Shown here: positions 50,370 through 59,281 of the stretch, piece by piece
How the letters are laid out: the number at the start of each line of letters is the position of its first letter
Numbering within the stretch: the stretch's first letter is position 1
Origin: Phytophthora colocasiae
Taxonomy: Eukaryota; Oomycota; Peronosporomycetes; Peronosporales; Peronosporaceae
Assembly: GCA_018806915.1 (NCBI GenBank)
Contig: JAGKQI010000078.1
Coordinates: 930,001 to 994,000 of the forward strand
Direction: 5' to 3'
DNA: 64,000 bases
Position numbers and translations under genes: made by a program
The notes under the pieces: model-generated
What the model was told of the DNA's origin: nothing
The model's input: the letters and a program-made list of their open reading frames with translations, nothing else
Databases searched by the model: none

Positions 50370-51970
50370 TTAGTACAGTATGTACACACCTGGCGGTGCT
50401 CTCATCAAGTACCGGTATTAAACTGGAAAACAAAATGTCCTAATCTTGATTTGATGCTATTGTAACAGGAGGACGCAGATGCTGGACACTCGCGAGACGG
50501 ACAGACAGGGAGGACGCTTGAAGAACCGTGGGGTACGGACGATGAGCACGAAGAGCGGCAGCACCTGTGGGAGAAGTCTCAGTGGTCCAGGTACTTGCGA
50601 ACGTTCGTGGCGTGAGTCAAGGAACACCGTGGCCTTCTACGAGTACGTGTACTCGAGCGAGCGAGTGTACGAGCAGATGATGAGGCAGTGGAACGAGGAT
50701 GGCGACTGCAGGATACTGGATACGACGGACGAGACCGCCGGGACCTTGAAGAACGAGGGACCAGCGAGGAGCGAACAACTGGCGAGAGCTCACTATCGAA
50801 CTTGACGGCTTGGAAGCAAGCCACACGGAACGAGGAACGGGGACGACAGGGCTTCGAGCGACGGTGACGGTAGCGCGTACTGAGCGGGCAACGGGTGAGG
50901 CTGGACGGCGGAGAAGCAGGCGGCAGTAACGGACAGTACTTCGGTGAGTGCTTCCAGGGGAGCTGCGGGCGCTACTTCGCGTTGTCTGGACGTCTCGACG
51001 GTGTCGGCGGGCTTACACGAGCTGCACGGAGCTAGAGCTAGAAGACTTGGTCGAAAGACGAGGTGTTAGACGATAGAAGTATTGTCTATTAATAAATAGG
51101 GCCTAGCAGCTAAGCTACGGGTCCGGCGCAGCAACACGTGGTTGCTGTAGGCCAGCGAGAGAGAGTTTCGTGAAGTGAACGGGACGCAAGAAAGCCAAGA
51201 GCTATACGATTTGCTCAACGTGCCGGGCAAGATAATAGACGCACGCTACACTATTTCAAGCCTACTTCTTAGAAAAGAACTGCAAGATCGAAGGCTGGTT
51301 TGCTTTCTGAGCGTCTTCTTCTTACTGGGGCGGCCAGGTTTTCCGCTTTGGTGAGGTACATGATGTTGTCGTACTTGCAGTAGCACTCTCAGGAGTAGCT
51401 GCATTGACAATCGCCTCAGGAACGTTGGGATACTAAGCCAGATACTCTTTCGGAATAGAAAAGTACTTGGCTGACAGGGACTTTATCTTTTTAGCAGTGA
51501 GCTGCTTTACCAGATGTTGTAGACGCTAGACACCGGAGATTGACGCTTCCCATATACACTTTACATGTATATCCGCCCACTTGTATACTGCCACATTCCT
51601 GGGACGTCCCCTCAGGCTGTGAGCCGCCTCCGTGGTGTCGTGTCATTGTACGCACGAAACATGAATGATAAGACACGTCGAAGGACTCTGAACCGGCTCC
51701 GTGATAAAGTAATATAATTAATTCACCATACCGACAAATTTTGGTGGGGGTCCTGCCAACTGTTTTATGTATAAAATAGCGCTTTTGACGTACATGTATT
51801 CATGTCGCGCTGCGTGGGAATTTTCGGTGTTGTGAATCGTGTGTGCGTAGCTACAGGTATTACTCCTGCGTTCTTACTTCTTCACTGAGCGAAACACTAC
51901 ATGTACATGTGGGAAGTATTTCATCAATAAGCCCATCAAATGGGCAATGCATCCGCAACGTTATATTGAT
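50370..51970. other. Gene-poor stretch with probable retroelement remnant
   Basis: About 1.6 kb between the palindrome and block B. A broken, charged coding-like region at 50479-50830 (VAFYEYVYSSERVYEQMMRQW) could be a decayed gag-like or unknown ORF. Nothing recognisable follows. Several TACATGTA palindromes occur (51564, 51792, 51899). No intact gene can be supported. Confidence 0.4.
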
Positions 51971-52189
51971 TGATGGTACAGCAAAAAGTTCGTCCGGATA
52001 AGGATCTGACTATCTTCGTTTATCCGGATACTAGAGACACTTCAAGTTAAGATCTTCAACATCCAAAACGTGAGGCCGATTCTTCTTCTCCAATGTTAGC
52101 AGATCAATAAATCTTGCGGAATTTCAAATGGACCCTTTGATGACGCGGATGGTTTGTCAAAAGTACACTTCAATCTTCAATTCCACCTT

Positions 52190-52205
52190 GCTCATTCTCC
52201 AAGTT
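52190..52205 (+). promoter_or_regulatory. Inr-like core promoter of secreted Thr/Lys-rich gene, copy 2
   Basis: GCTCATTCTCCAAGTT fits GCTCATTYYNCAW, 33 bp before the ATG. Confidence 0.6.
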
Positions 52206-52237
52206 GCCTTCTACGTCGAACTACCAACACCTTCGCT

Positions 52238-52894
52238 ATGAAAACTTCCTTCTCTATCCTCGCTATCATGGCTATGCTCGTTGTAGCTTCTCTCAGCGTC
52301 CCCGGCACACTGGCTGACCAAATGTCCGTGAATTCTGTCGACGAGGATCTGTCATGGGCTCCGAGACGTGTTCTGGGCCAAGCTCCAGCAGCGACCCCAG
52401 CGTCCACTACGACGAGCAGCTCGACGGCGACACCTTCTCCCACCAAGACCAACCAACCGAAACCTACGCCCGCCTCTACGACCACGAGCAGTTCCAACGT
52501 GACTCCAGTACCAGTGAAACCCAAGGTGACACCAGCGGCGACCAAACCGAAGCCCACTCCAGCTGCAACCAAGGGGAAGACGGCATCATCTAGCAACTCG
52601 CACAAACAGAAGGATACGCCGACTAAGCCCAAGCCTAAGCCGACGCCTGCGTCGACTACTAGCAAGGGCAAACCGAAAGCGACCCCAAGTGCCACGAAAC
52701 CCACCAGTCCAAAGACAACACCGACGCCGACGGTTGCGAACAAGGGGTCGAGCCCAGTCCAGCAGAAGCACCGTAACCTGCGAGTGAAGATGCCAGGGAC
52801 TAGTTCTGCCACCGTTCAGCAACAGCAACAACAACAGCAGAAGCCACCCCATCACCCCAAGAAGACGCCGAAGACTGGGGACAAACACTACTAG
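52238..52894 (+). CDS. Secreted Thr/Lys/Pro-rich low-complexity protein, copy 2
   Basis: 218 residues, nearly identical to copy 1: signal peptide, APRRVLGQ, long Thr/Pro/Lys repeats with KPTPAS and ATKPKPTP units, Gln run, Lys/His tail. Substitutions are few and scattered (for example Phe/Ile in the signal peptide, Lys/Arg and Ala/Thr changes). Both copies remain open, while the third is only a 3' fragment. Confidence 0.8.
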   Translation: MKTSFSILAIMAMLVVASLSVPGTLADQMSVNSVDEDLSWAPRRVLGQAPAATPASTTTSSSTATPSPTKTNQPKPTPASTTTSSSNVTPVPVKPKVTPAATKPKPTPAATKGKTASSSNSHKQKDTPTKPKPKPTPASTTSKGKPKATPSATKPTSPKTTPTPTVANKGSSPVQQKHRNLRVKMPGTSSATVQQQQQQQQKPPHHPKKTPKTGDKHY

Positions 52895-54221
52895 ACTGGT
52901 GTTCCAAGATACCCACTCTGCTGCAATCAAGTACTGGCGACACATCGGAATGACGACGGTAGACTCGGACGGTAGCTATTCTTCTTTCTTGTCTTTGACA
53001 CTTTCTTCAGGAGTTGCTGCATTGAATTCTTCCATGAACGTACTGTATTATCTTTGATCTCTTTATCGGTTGCGTTTCCTCATGACATGGCGGACTGTGT
53101 TTCCAACGAATTTATAGAGTGTAGCACGTTAATACCGGTACAGTGCAAATTTTGCTGAGAAACGAGATGGTGCGTAGAGAAGAAACGAAGTTGAAGACCA
53201 TCCAAGGAAGATAAGAGTTTGAAGATCAAAAATGAAGAACGTTTTAAATATTTAAAAATATACGTCAGGCACAGCATTTAACCCGAAACACACAATGAAC
53301 ACCTGCGTACTTTCCTTGTGATTGTAGAGCTTGGCAATGTTGCGCGGTGGTTGGAGACTCCAACTTGGAGTGCGTCCATCGGCACCATCTTGTCCTCAAT
53401 GTCGGAGTCAACTCCGTTACGACCTCACTGAGGTCGTGGAGGTTTACTGCAATGATCATGACCTCAGCGAGGTCGAGTTGGTATGTATACAGTATACATG
53501 TTTACTTGCTAATTGAGGTAGCTCTGGATTACTCTTAATTGACTGGCTGTAACAGAGTACAGTAAAGATTTCCCCGCCTAATTTGCAACAAGTACATGTA
53601 ATTTACCTCGAATCGAGGTCCTCGATCAAGGTGTGAAGATGCGGATGCGATTTGCTCGATGAGTTAGTAACTCAGAGTTACTAATACTGTAGTACTTCGC
53701 AATCAAGGGAAATGGGAATGTTCAAGGAAGATAATCCCTCGCAATTTTTCAGTACCTGATGCATCTGTGACACACAGATTCTGTGTGATACCTGCGCAGA
53801 TTTTCTCGGTCCGACCCCTGCAACCTGTAGTAGGAAAACAAAATTTAGGCAAGTAAATATCAATACACTTTTCAATTTGCCGTCTAATGATAAAAGCTTC
53901 CTCTCGCTACATTAAAGTTATAGAAAGTAGCATTAGACGTTAATACAATGTATACAGGACCCCGGGGTCCCGCACTCGACTTGACCAATAAAACCGTCAT
54001 CTCACGTTCATGGACGAGTTATCTTGCGATCTTCTAACTGTGATAGTGTTTCAACAGCTGATTGTGTAGCAACAAATGCCAACATTTGTAGGGCGCATGG
54101 ACTACTCGCAATCGATCGCTACCGCTATAAAAGTCGTGTCGTCGTCCGAAGTTTAAAGTGTACAAGGCACTGCATCTGTGCAAGTATCGCACCAGTCCTC
54201 CTATCAGTGGCCCTGGAAGCT
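52895..54221. other. Spacer in block B with remnant of transporter flank and inverted-repeat cluster
   Basis: 52895-53110 is the 3' flank shared with copies 1 and 3. 53140-53400 matches the outer part of the palindrome arms (about 44970-45230), without the transporter. 53350-53970 holds many short perfect palindromes (see repeat). No gene seen. Confidence 0.6.
53350..53970. repeat. Cluster of nine short perfect inverted repeats
   Basis: Positions: 53350-53364, 53403-53416, 53419-53437 (ACGACCTCACTGAGGTCGT), 53460-53474, 53483-53499 (ATGTATACAGTATACAT), 53605-53619, 53664-53684 (10-bp arms TTAGTAACTC/GAGTTACTAA), 53771-53787 (CACACAGATTCTGTGTG), 53957-53970 (GGACCCCGGGGTCC). Arms are 6-10 bp. 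Six have exactly one base between the arms. Confidence 0.85.
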
Positions 54222-54236
54222 CCTCATTTCGCAAAA
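54222..54236 (+). promoter_or_regulatory. Inr-like core promoter of RXLR-like gene, copy 2
   Basis: CCTCATTTCGCAAAA fits TCATTYYNCAW, 26 bp before the ATG at 54262. Confidence 0.55.
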
Positions 54237-54261
54237 CCCCCAGTACGAGCCAGTATCAACG

Positions 54262-54804
54262 ATGCGTCTATCAGTTATTCTGCTACTGGCGACCTTCTTC
54301 GCTCTCTCCGTCGATTCATGCACATGTGCTAATGTTCAAGCAATCGATGGAATCACTGAGGGTAGTCGAACGTTCCTCCGTGGCCTGGATAGTGTAGATG
54401 AAGTTGCTGCAGAAGAAGAGAGAGGTATCAAGAAGTTCCCAACACTGGAGAAGCTCAAGAATCTAAGGAAGGTCGAGCGGCTCAAGGAGATTAAAGAGGC
54501 GTTGGCGCTAGCGAAAATCGAAGTGAAAGCTGCTGCTGAAGCCGCGGCGAAAGCTGCCAAAGCCCAGAAAGTCGCGGCGATTTCAAAACAACTGGATGAC
54601 GCTACAGTGCAGAAGATTCTGAAAGACCCCGAGGTCAAGAACGCGGTTTTCGGCGCATGGCACCAAGCCAAACTGGACCCCCAACTTGTTTTTAACGCGT
54701 TTGCTCTGCCAGGTAAGTATACTGCTGCCAAATGGGACGGAATTGCGAATGCCTACCTCGATTATGCCACGAAAATGGCACTGGCTGCAGCTAAAGCCAC
54801 GTAA
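54262..54804 (+). CDS. RXLR/dEER-like secreted effector candidate, copy 2 (intact)
   Basis: 180 residues. Signal peptide 1-23, then an RXLR-like site S-R-T-F-L-R-G (residues 35-41; spacing R-x-x-L-R rather than R-x-L-R) and a dEER-like EEER at 51-54. The middle is a Lys/Ala-rich helical stretch. The C-terminal part has a W/Y-type helical signature (FGAWHQAKLDPQLVFNAF and ANAYLDYATKM), as in oomycete effectors that act inside plant cells. The translated protein is complete, unlike copy 1. The host target is unknown. It is convergent with the LRR gene, 59 bp apart. Confidence 0.78.
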   Translation: MRLSVILLLATFFALSVDSCTCANVQAIDGITEGSRTFLRGLDSVDEVAAEEERGIKKFPTLEKLKNLRKVERLKEIKEALALAKIEVKAAAEAAAKAAKAQKVAAISKQLDDATVQKILKDPEVKNAVFGAWHQAKLDPQLVFNAFALPGKYTAAKWDGIANAYLDYATKMALAAAKAT

Positions 54805-54863
54805 ACGCAGGTTCAGCTACCGGTAAAAATATGAATTGATTTTGTGAATATCGCTCCGGAAAT

Positions 54864-57074
54864 TTAAGGTTCTAATCCGTAAGTAGAGTCCCACCACTCG
54901 ATATTGAATTGTGTTGGCTTTAGATTAGTCGTACAGTCGATTGCTTGTTGGAGAATGTTCCGGTTAGCCTTGGACGCGTTCATCAAATAATTCGAGTATC
55001 CTTGTCGGAAAGGTACGCTGAAATCGGCTTTCGTTTCTTTAAAAATTGCGTCCCAATCTGAACAGTATGGTGTACCACCAGCTACAATTCTAGGGGAAGT
55101 TTTTATCATTCGCTCGATGAATGGATCAATCCAGAACCAAAAGAACGCGACATTGGTACCAGTTAAATCGATAAATGTTGGAGGTAATGGTGGATTTAGC
55201 ACATTTTGCGGCAATTCAGCAACATTGGTAAAGCGAAGAATGATACTCTGGATTGCTGGAGTCTCAAATATTTCGGGAGGTAATTCATTTATAGGATTTC
55301 CAGCTAGAGACAGATCATGCGGCTGTAGACGTACGAGTGACAGCGGGATCGCAGAGAGTTGGCTATTCTCAATGCTAATGCTCGTATTGAGATTCCAGAC
55401 ATCGTCAATATCATCCGGTAAAGTTCGTAAATTCGTTTCGCAAAAATAAAATTCGGTCAGGTTAATTGGAAAATCTACGGACTGCAACCCAACAGGAAGA
55501 TGTCCATCCGTCATATTCGTTCGTATCATGGATAACACCGTCAGATTTGGGTGGCACGAGTTCGTGACAGCAGCTTCTGGCCCCCATTCTCGAATAGTTG
55601 AATTGTAGATCCAAATTTCATGTAAGCGCTTGAATTCTTGGAACATTTCTGGAATTTCGAGGTTAGAGCAGTGTAGAATGTGAAGCTTCACGACGGTAGT
55701 ATGATCGAATCGTTGCAATTGATTCACTACCTCTGCTCTACCTCCAGATATCTTCATCCTGTAGCAGTCAAACTCTACTGCGAAACATGCAGGGCGAAAT
55801 CCAGCCATCGGGTAGACCTTTGGACTGCATTCCACTAATGGAATTTGCCGTGTAGCTTGAATATGTAGCGTTAAAATGACAACCCCCCATGTGAAGAAAA
55901 CAAGATGAACCGTTTGAAACAGCACATGCCTCGCGCGGTTCTTGAAATGGACGTTGTTGCACCAAAAATTGCGTGGAATTAAGCAACTGTAGCCTCCAGA
56001 ATGTTCAGAATTCTTTCCAGACGTTTGTATTGATTCACGGGTATCCAATGGTATCATGGATTCACGTTGCTTGAGCTCAGCAGTACTAGGGCCACGTGGG
56101 TCTATTTTGTGAATCGGTTTCCAGCGTAGTAATTGCTTCATACTTGCTGTAGTAATGATAATACCAAGTCCAAATACAGCGCGAGAAATTAAATCCAGCC
56201 ACGACGAAACCAACACAATTCTCGCTTCGTCCAGCATCTGAGCGAACCAATTATCGTTATTAAGCAACTCGTAACTAAACCCCATTAATTCTTGATCGAA
56301 TTCGTTAACATAAGTTATTACGATCATAATTGACACCCCCATTGCAGACATCAGATCCAGTGCACAGTCAAGGACAATTGCAGCGAGTCTTTGACGAGCC
56401 TCATCCTTTTCGAGTACTCGGACATGGAGAAGCACAGGTGACCAGCAATTAACCACAAGGAGACTCACGTAAAATCGATTCAACACGAAACGGGACAAGT
56501 ATCTGCTCATTCGGAAGGCTTGCTCAGTTTGAAATGCTGTCTCAACAAGCTCTCGACAGACGAGAATCACGTAGAAATACCGTCCATTGACACCGAGTGC
56601 ACCACGTCGATTTGCGATGTTAGCATACGTTGCACTTGCTCTTCGAAGCATTGGAATCCTTTTGGTAACGTGATATAATGGTCCAATCTGGTCCCGAACC
56701 ACCACATTTTTCTGCTTTCTTGCTTGTTTCCGCTTTATTGCTGATTCCGACCATGGAGAAAACGCTAAAGTGCGTTTACGTAATGATCCAACGACCATGA
56801 GAAGTAAAAGTCCGCCGTCTAAACAAGCTAGAGTGATGTGAACGTAAGAGATTGTATGGAAATATTCGCGAGACATCCCGACGTCGTACTTGTCCAGTGA
56901 AAAACTCAATTGGGTAGAACCAAAAATCCAATAAAACTTGGCGTAGCAGGCATTGAAGAGGAATGTCACGAGATGAATAAGGAAAATGGCAACCCACCAG
57001 AGCGCGAATCCACGATAGGAGAGAGCCACAAACTCTGTCTGAGGCTTCGCAGTAAGACCTGCTGGGCTGATCAT
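54864..57074 (-). CDS. Polytopic membrane protein with C-terminal leucine-rich repeats
   Basis: About 736 residues from ATG 57074 (an in-frame ATG at 57092 exists; TTTTTACTTCAG just before 57074 could also be a splice acceptor of an upstream exon). The N-terminal 440 residues have about six hydrophobic spans (for example WWVAIFLIHLVTFLF, LACLDGGLLLLMVVG, FFTWGVVILTLHI). The C-terminal part has LRR-like repeats (LTEFYFCETNLRTLPDDI, HDLSLAGNPINELPPEIF, IQSIILRFTNVAELP) and conserved Cys residues. Such multi-span LRR proteins occur as families in oomycetes; a surface or sensing role is inference. Its 3' end is duplicated at 39158-39251 plus 44124-44475. Confidence 0.75.
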   Translation of the reverse strand: MISPAGLTAKPQTEFVALSYRGFALWWVAIFLIHLVTFLFNACYAKFYWIFGSTQLSFSLDKYDVGMSREYFHTISYVHITLACLDGGLLLLMVVGSLRKRTLAFSPWSESAIKRKQARKQKNVVVRDQIGPLYHVTKRIPMLRRASATYANIANRRGALGVNGRYFYVILVCRELVETAFQTEQAFRMSRYLSRFVLNRFYVSLLVVNCWSPVLLHVRVLEKDEARQRLAAIVLDCALDLMSAMGVSIMIVITYVNEFDQELMGFSYELLNNDNWFAQMLDEARIVLVSSWLDLISRAVFGLGIIITTASMKQLLRWKPIHKIDPRGPSTAELKQRESMIPLDTRESIQTSGKNSEHSGGYSCLIPRNFWCNNVHFKNRARHVLFQTVHLVFFTWGVVILTLHIQATRQIPLVECSPKVYPMAGFRPACFAVEFDCYRMKISGGRAEVVNQLQRFDHTTVVKLHILHCSNLEIPEMFQEFKRLHEIWIYNSTIREWGPEAAVTNSCHPNLTVLSMIRTNMTDGHLPVGLQSVDFPINLTEFYFCETNLRTLPDDIDDVWNLNTSISIENSQLSAIPLSLVRLQPHDLSLAGNPINELPPEIFETPAIQSIILRFTNVAELPQNVLNPPLPPTFIDLTGTNVAFFWFWIDPFIERMIKTSPRIVAGGTPYCSDWDAIFKETKADFSVPFRQGYSNYLMNASKANRNILQQAIDCTTNLKPTQFNIEWWDSTYGLEP

Positions 57075-57156
57075 TCTGAAGTAAAAATACACAACACATT
57101 AAAGATTGAACTTGGTTAGAGAAAAGCACAATAACTGTAACGAATACAGGATATAC

Positions 57157-59034
57157 CTAGCTTTCGATAGGACCTGGTTGTGGAGTTAGCGTTCGTCTGT
57201 TAGGTTTAAACACAGAAATGTTGAAGCCTCTCATGTCCCCAGCGTAGTTTGCGAGCAACCACTGATGCACTTCACGTGAGAGACTTAGGCTCAAGGAAGT
57301 TGGCAGATGGAAGTCGGTCTTTGCATGATGCAGGAACATAACCATATCAAAATGGTCGTGCATGAGCGCATTCTCCAGAGCCTTGTTGGGGCAACCTTCG
57401 CTGCGATGAGTATGAAGCCATTTGATGACATGAAGGTGGCCATTTAAAGCTGCGAAATTCATTGCAGCGGACGTACAGCCTTCTGATCGATGATCCTGAA
57501 GCCATTTGACGACGTTGAGGTGGCCGTTTTGAGCTGCCCAATCCATCGCGTTTGACGTGCAACCTTCCGTTCGATAGTGGTGGAGCCACTGAACGACGTT
57601 GAGGTGACCTTGGGCTGCTGCTCTATCCATCGCCTCTGACGTGCAGCCTTCCTCACGATAAGCATTTAACCACTTCACGACATGGAGGTGCCCGTTACCC
57701 GCCGCATGATTCATTGCCATCGTCGAACAGCCCTCCGTTCGATGTTCATGCAGCCACTTGACGATATCTAGATGACCCGATCCAGCTGCTCCATCCATAG
57801 CGTTAGTTGTGCATTCCATCTGGCGCTCACTCAACCACTTTACAACCTCCAGGTGTCCCCAGGAAGCAGCCTTATCGACAGCCTCTCTTGAGTAGTCTCC
57901 TTTACGACGGCCGTACTGTGCTTTGACTACATCAAGGCGACCAATTCGAGCCGCTGTTTCCATCACCAAAGCGCCGGAATTGCCAGTCCATCGCGATTCA
58001 AGCCACTGAAGCACCTCCAGTTGACCATTCTGTGCGGCAAAGCCCAACACTGAGTTATTACAGAGACTCCTGCTCTTTCGAAAGAGCCACTGTACAACAG
58101 CTAATTGTCCGTGTCGGGCTGCCTCTTTCATCGCACCCACCGTCAGATTATAGCCTTGTTGACAATGTAGCCACTTGACGACATCAAGATGTCCGTTTCT
58201 CGCAGCGGCAGGAAGCAACTTCTTTTTAATAACGAAAGTTGCTAAGGCAGTACCAGGCATCCCAATGTTTCGAGAGACCAAATATTTTAAAAACGACAAT
58301 TTGCCGTCTCGTGCCAGGGAATACCAGTTCACAGTTTGATTCGAGATGTCATATTTCTCGATAATCCAGCGTGCAGTTTCCGTTTGACAGCGATTGATTG
58401 CATTCTCCAGCATATCGGATGCATTTAAACCACAGTCGTCACATAGCCACCGGATCCTATCCAGGTTTCCCCCTTCAACAGTAGAGCGCAGAACATCTTC
58501 CCTGATCTCGACTCGAAGCTCAACACGCTCAAGCAACCAACTCACTACATGTTCGTGACAATTCTCCAATGCACCACACAGAGCACCTTCAAAGGTAACG
58601 CGGTCTCTCTGGTGGTCGTACAGCCACTGCAGTATCTCCAAGTGTCCAAGTGTACCTGCAATCTCCGCCACGTTGTCCACAGTCTCCTCTGGGAGATAGT
58701 TCTCCATCAACCAATGGATTGTCGGTAGGTCTTTACAACTGGCTGCGGACTCTGCGGTCCGGTTGAGTAGCCAACGCTTGAAGAACGGGTCCTGGGTCTC
58801 TGCTGATTCTCGAGTTGCAACGAATTGCACACAACGGAGGTTTCTAGTACGTTGGTAAGCCTTGACGATGGTCCAATTGGAGAAGAAGATATCCAGATAA
58901 GCATCGAGTTGTTGAGTGACGTGGGGGAGATCCCCGCTGCCTTCAGGGAGGCAATAGCGAGTCACAAGACAAGCAGCTTGCAGCATCGGCACATCCATGC
59001 AAGGTTCCATGATATCTGAGGATCGGATCATCAT
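57157..59034 (-). CDS. Ankyrin-repeat protein
   Basis: 625 residues. From about residue 110 to 590 there are around 15 ankyrin-type units of the oomycete pattern (NGHLDVVKWLHEH, AAGNGHLHVVKWL, EGCTSNAMDWAA). The N-terminal 110 residues have no recognised domain. The C-terminal units are more alike than the others (GCTS/GCST), suggesting recent repeat expansion. Ankyrin proteins mediate protein contacts; no catalytic domain is seen. The start may be any of several ATGs at 59034-58980. Confidence 0.88.
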   Translation of the reverse strand: MMIRSSDIMEPCMDVPMLQAACLVTRYCLPEGSGDLPHVTQQLDAYLDIFFSNWTIVKAYQRTRNLRCVQFVATRESAETQDPFFKRWLLNRTAESAASCKDLPTIHWLMENYLPEETVDNVAEIAGTLGHLEILQWLYDHQRDRVTFEGALCGALENCHEHVVSWLLERVELRVEIREDVLRSTVEGGNLDRIRWLCDDCGLNASDMLENAINRCQTETARWIIEKYDISNQTVNWYSLARDGKLSFLKYLVSRNIGMPGTALATFVIKKKLLPAAARNGHLDVVKWLHCQQGYNLTVGAMKEAARHGQLAVVQWLFRKSRSLCNNSVLGFAAQNGQLEVLQWLESRWTGNSGALVMETAARIGRLDVVKAQYGRRKGDYSREAVDKAASWGHLEVVKWLSERQMECTTNAMDGAAGSGHLDIVKWLHEHRTEGCSTMAMNHAAGNGHLHVVKWLNAYREEGCTSEAMDRAAAQGHLNVVQWLHHYRTEGCTSNAMDWAAQNGHLNVVKWLQDHRSEGCTSAAMNFAALNGHLHVIKWLHTHRSEGCPNKALENALMHDHFDMVMFLHHAKTDFHLPTSLSLSLSREVHQWLLANYAGDMRGFNISVFKPNRRTLTPQPGPIES

Positions 59035-59281
59035 CGTCTTAACCTCTGACTGTAGATATCAAGCTTTGATGGCTGGAGCTCCTGCCATTGAGTACGACAC
59101 TCGGCTCAACGCACAGATGCGTAGCAGAGTTTAGGCTTTATTGGTTCGAGTATAAAAAATATCGGTTGGCGTCATTCGTCTACTTGTTTCACTTTCTAGA
59201 GGATCCGGATCCATCCATCTGAGAAACGAGCTATCCACTCGGTCCACTCTGCTTTTTAAAATTCGCTGGCACGATCGAAAG
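59035..59281. other. Divergent promoter region, ankyrin gene / CRN gene
   Basis: 247 bp shared upstream region. Contains a GGATCC direct repeat (59202-59213). No confident promoter motif. Confidence 0.4.
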
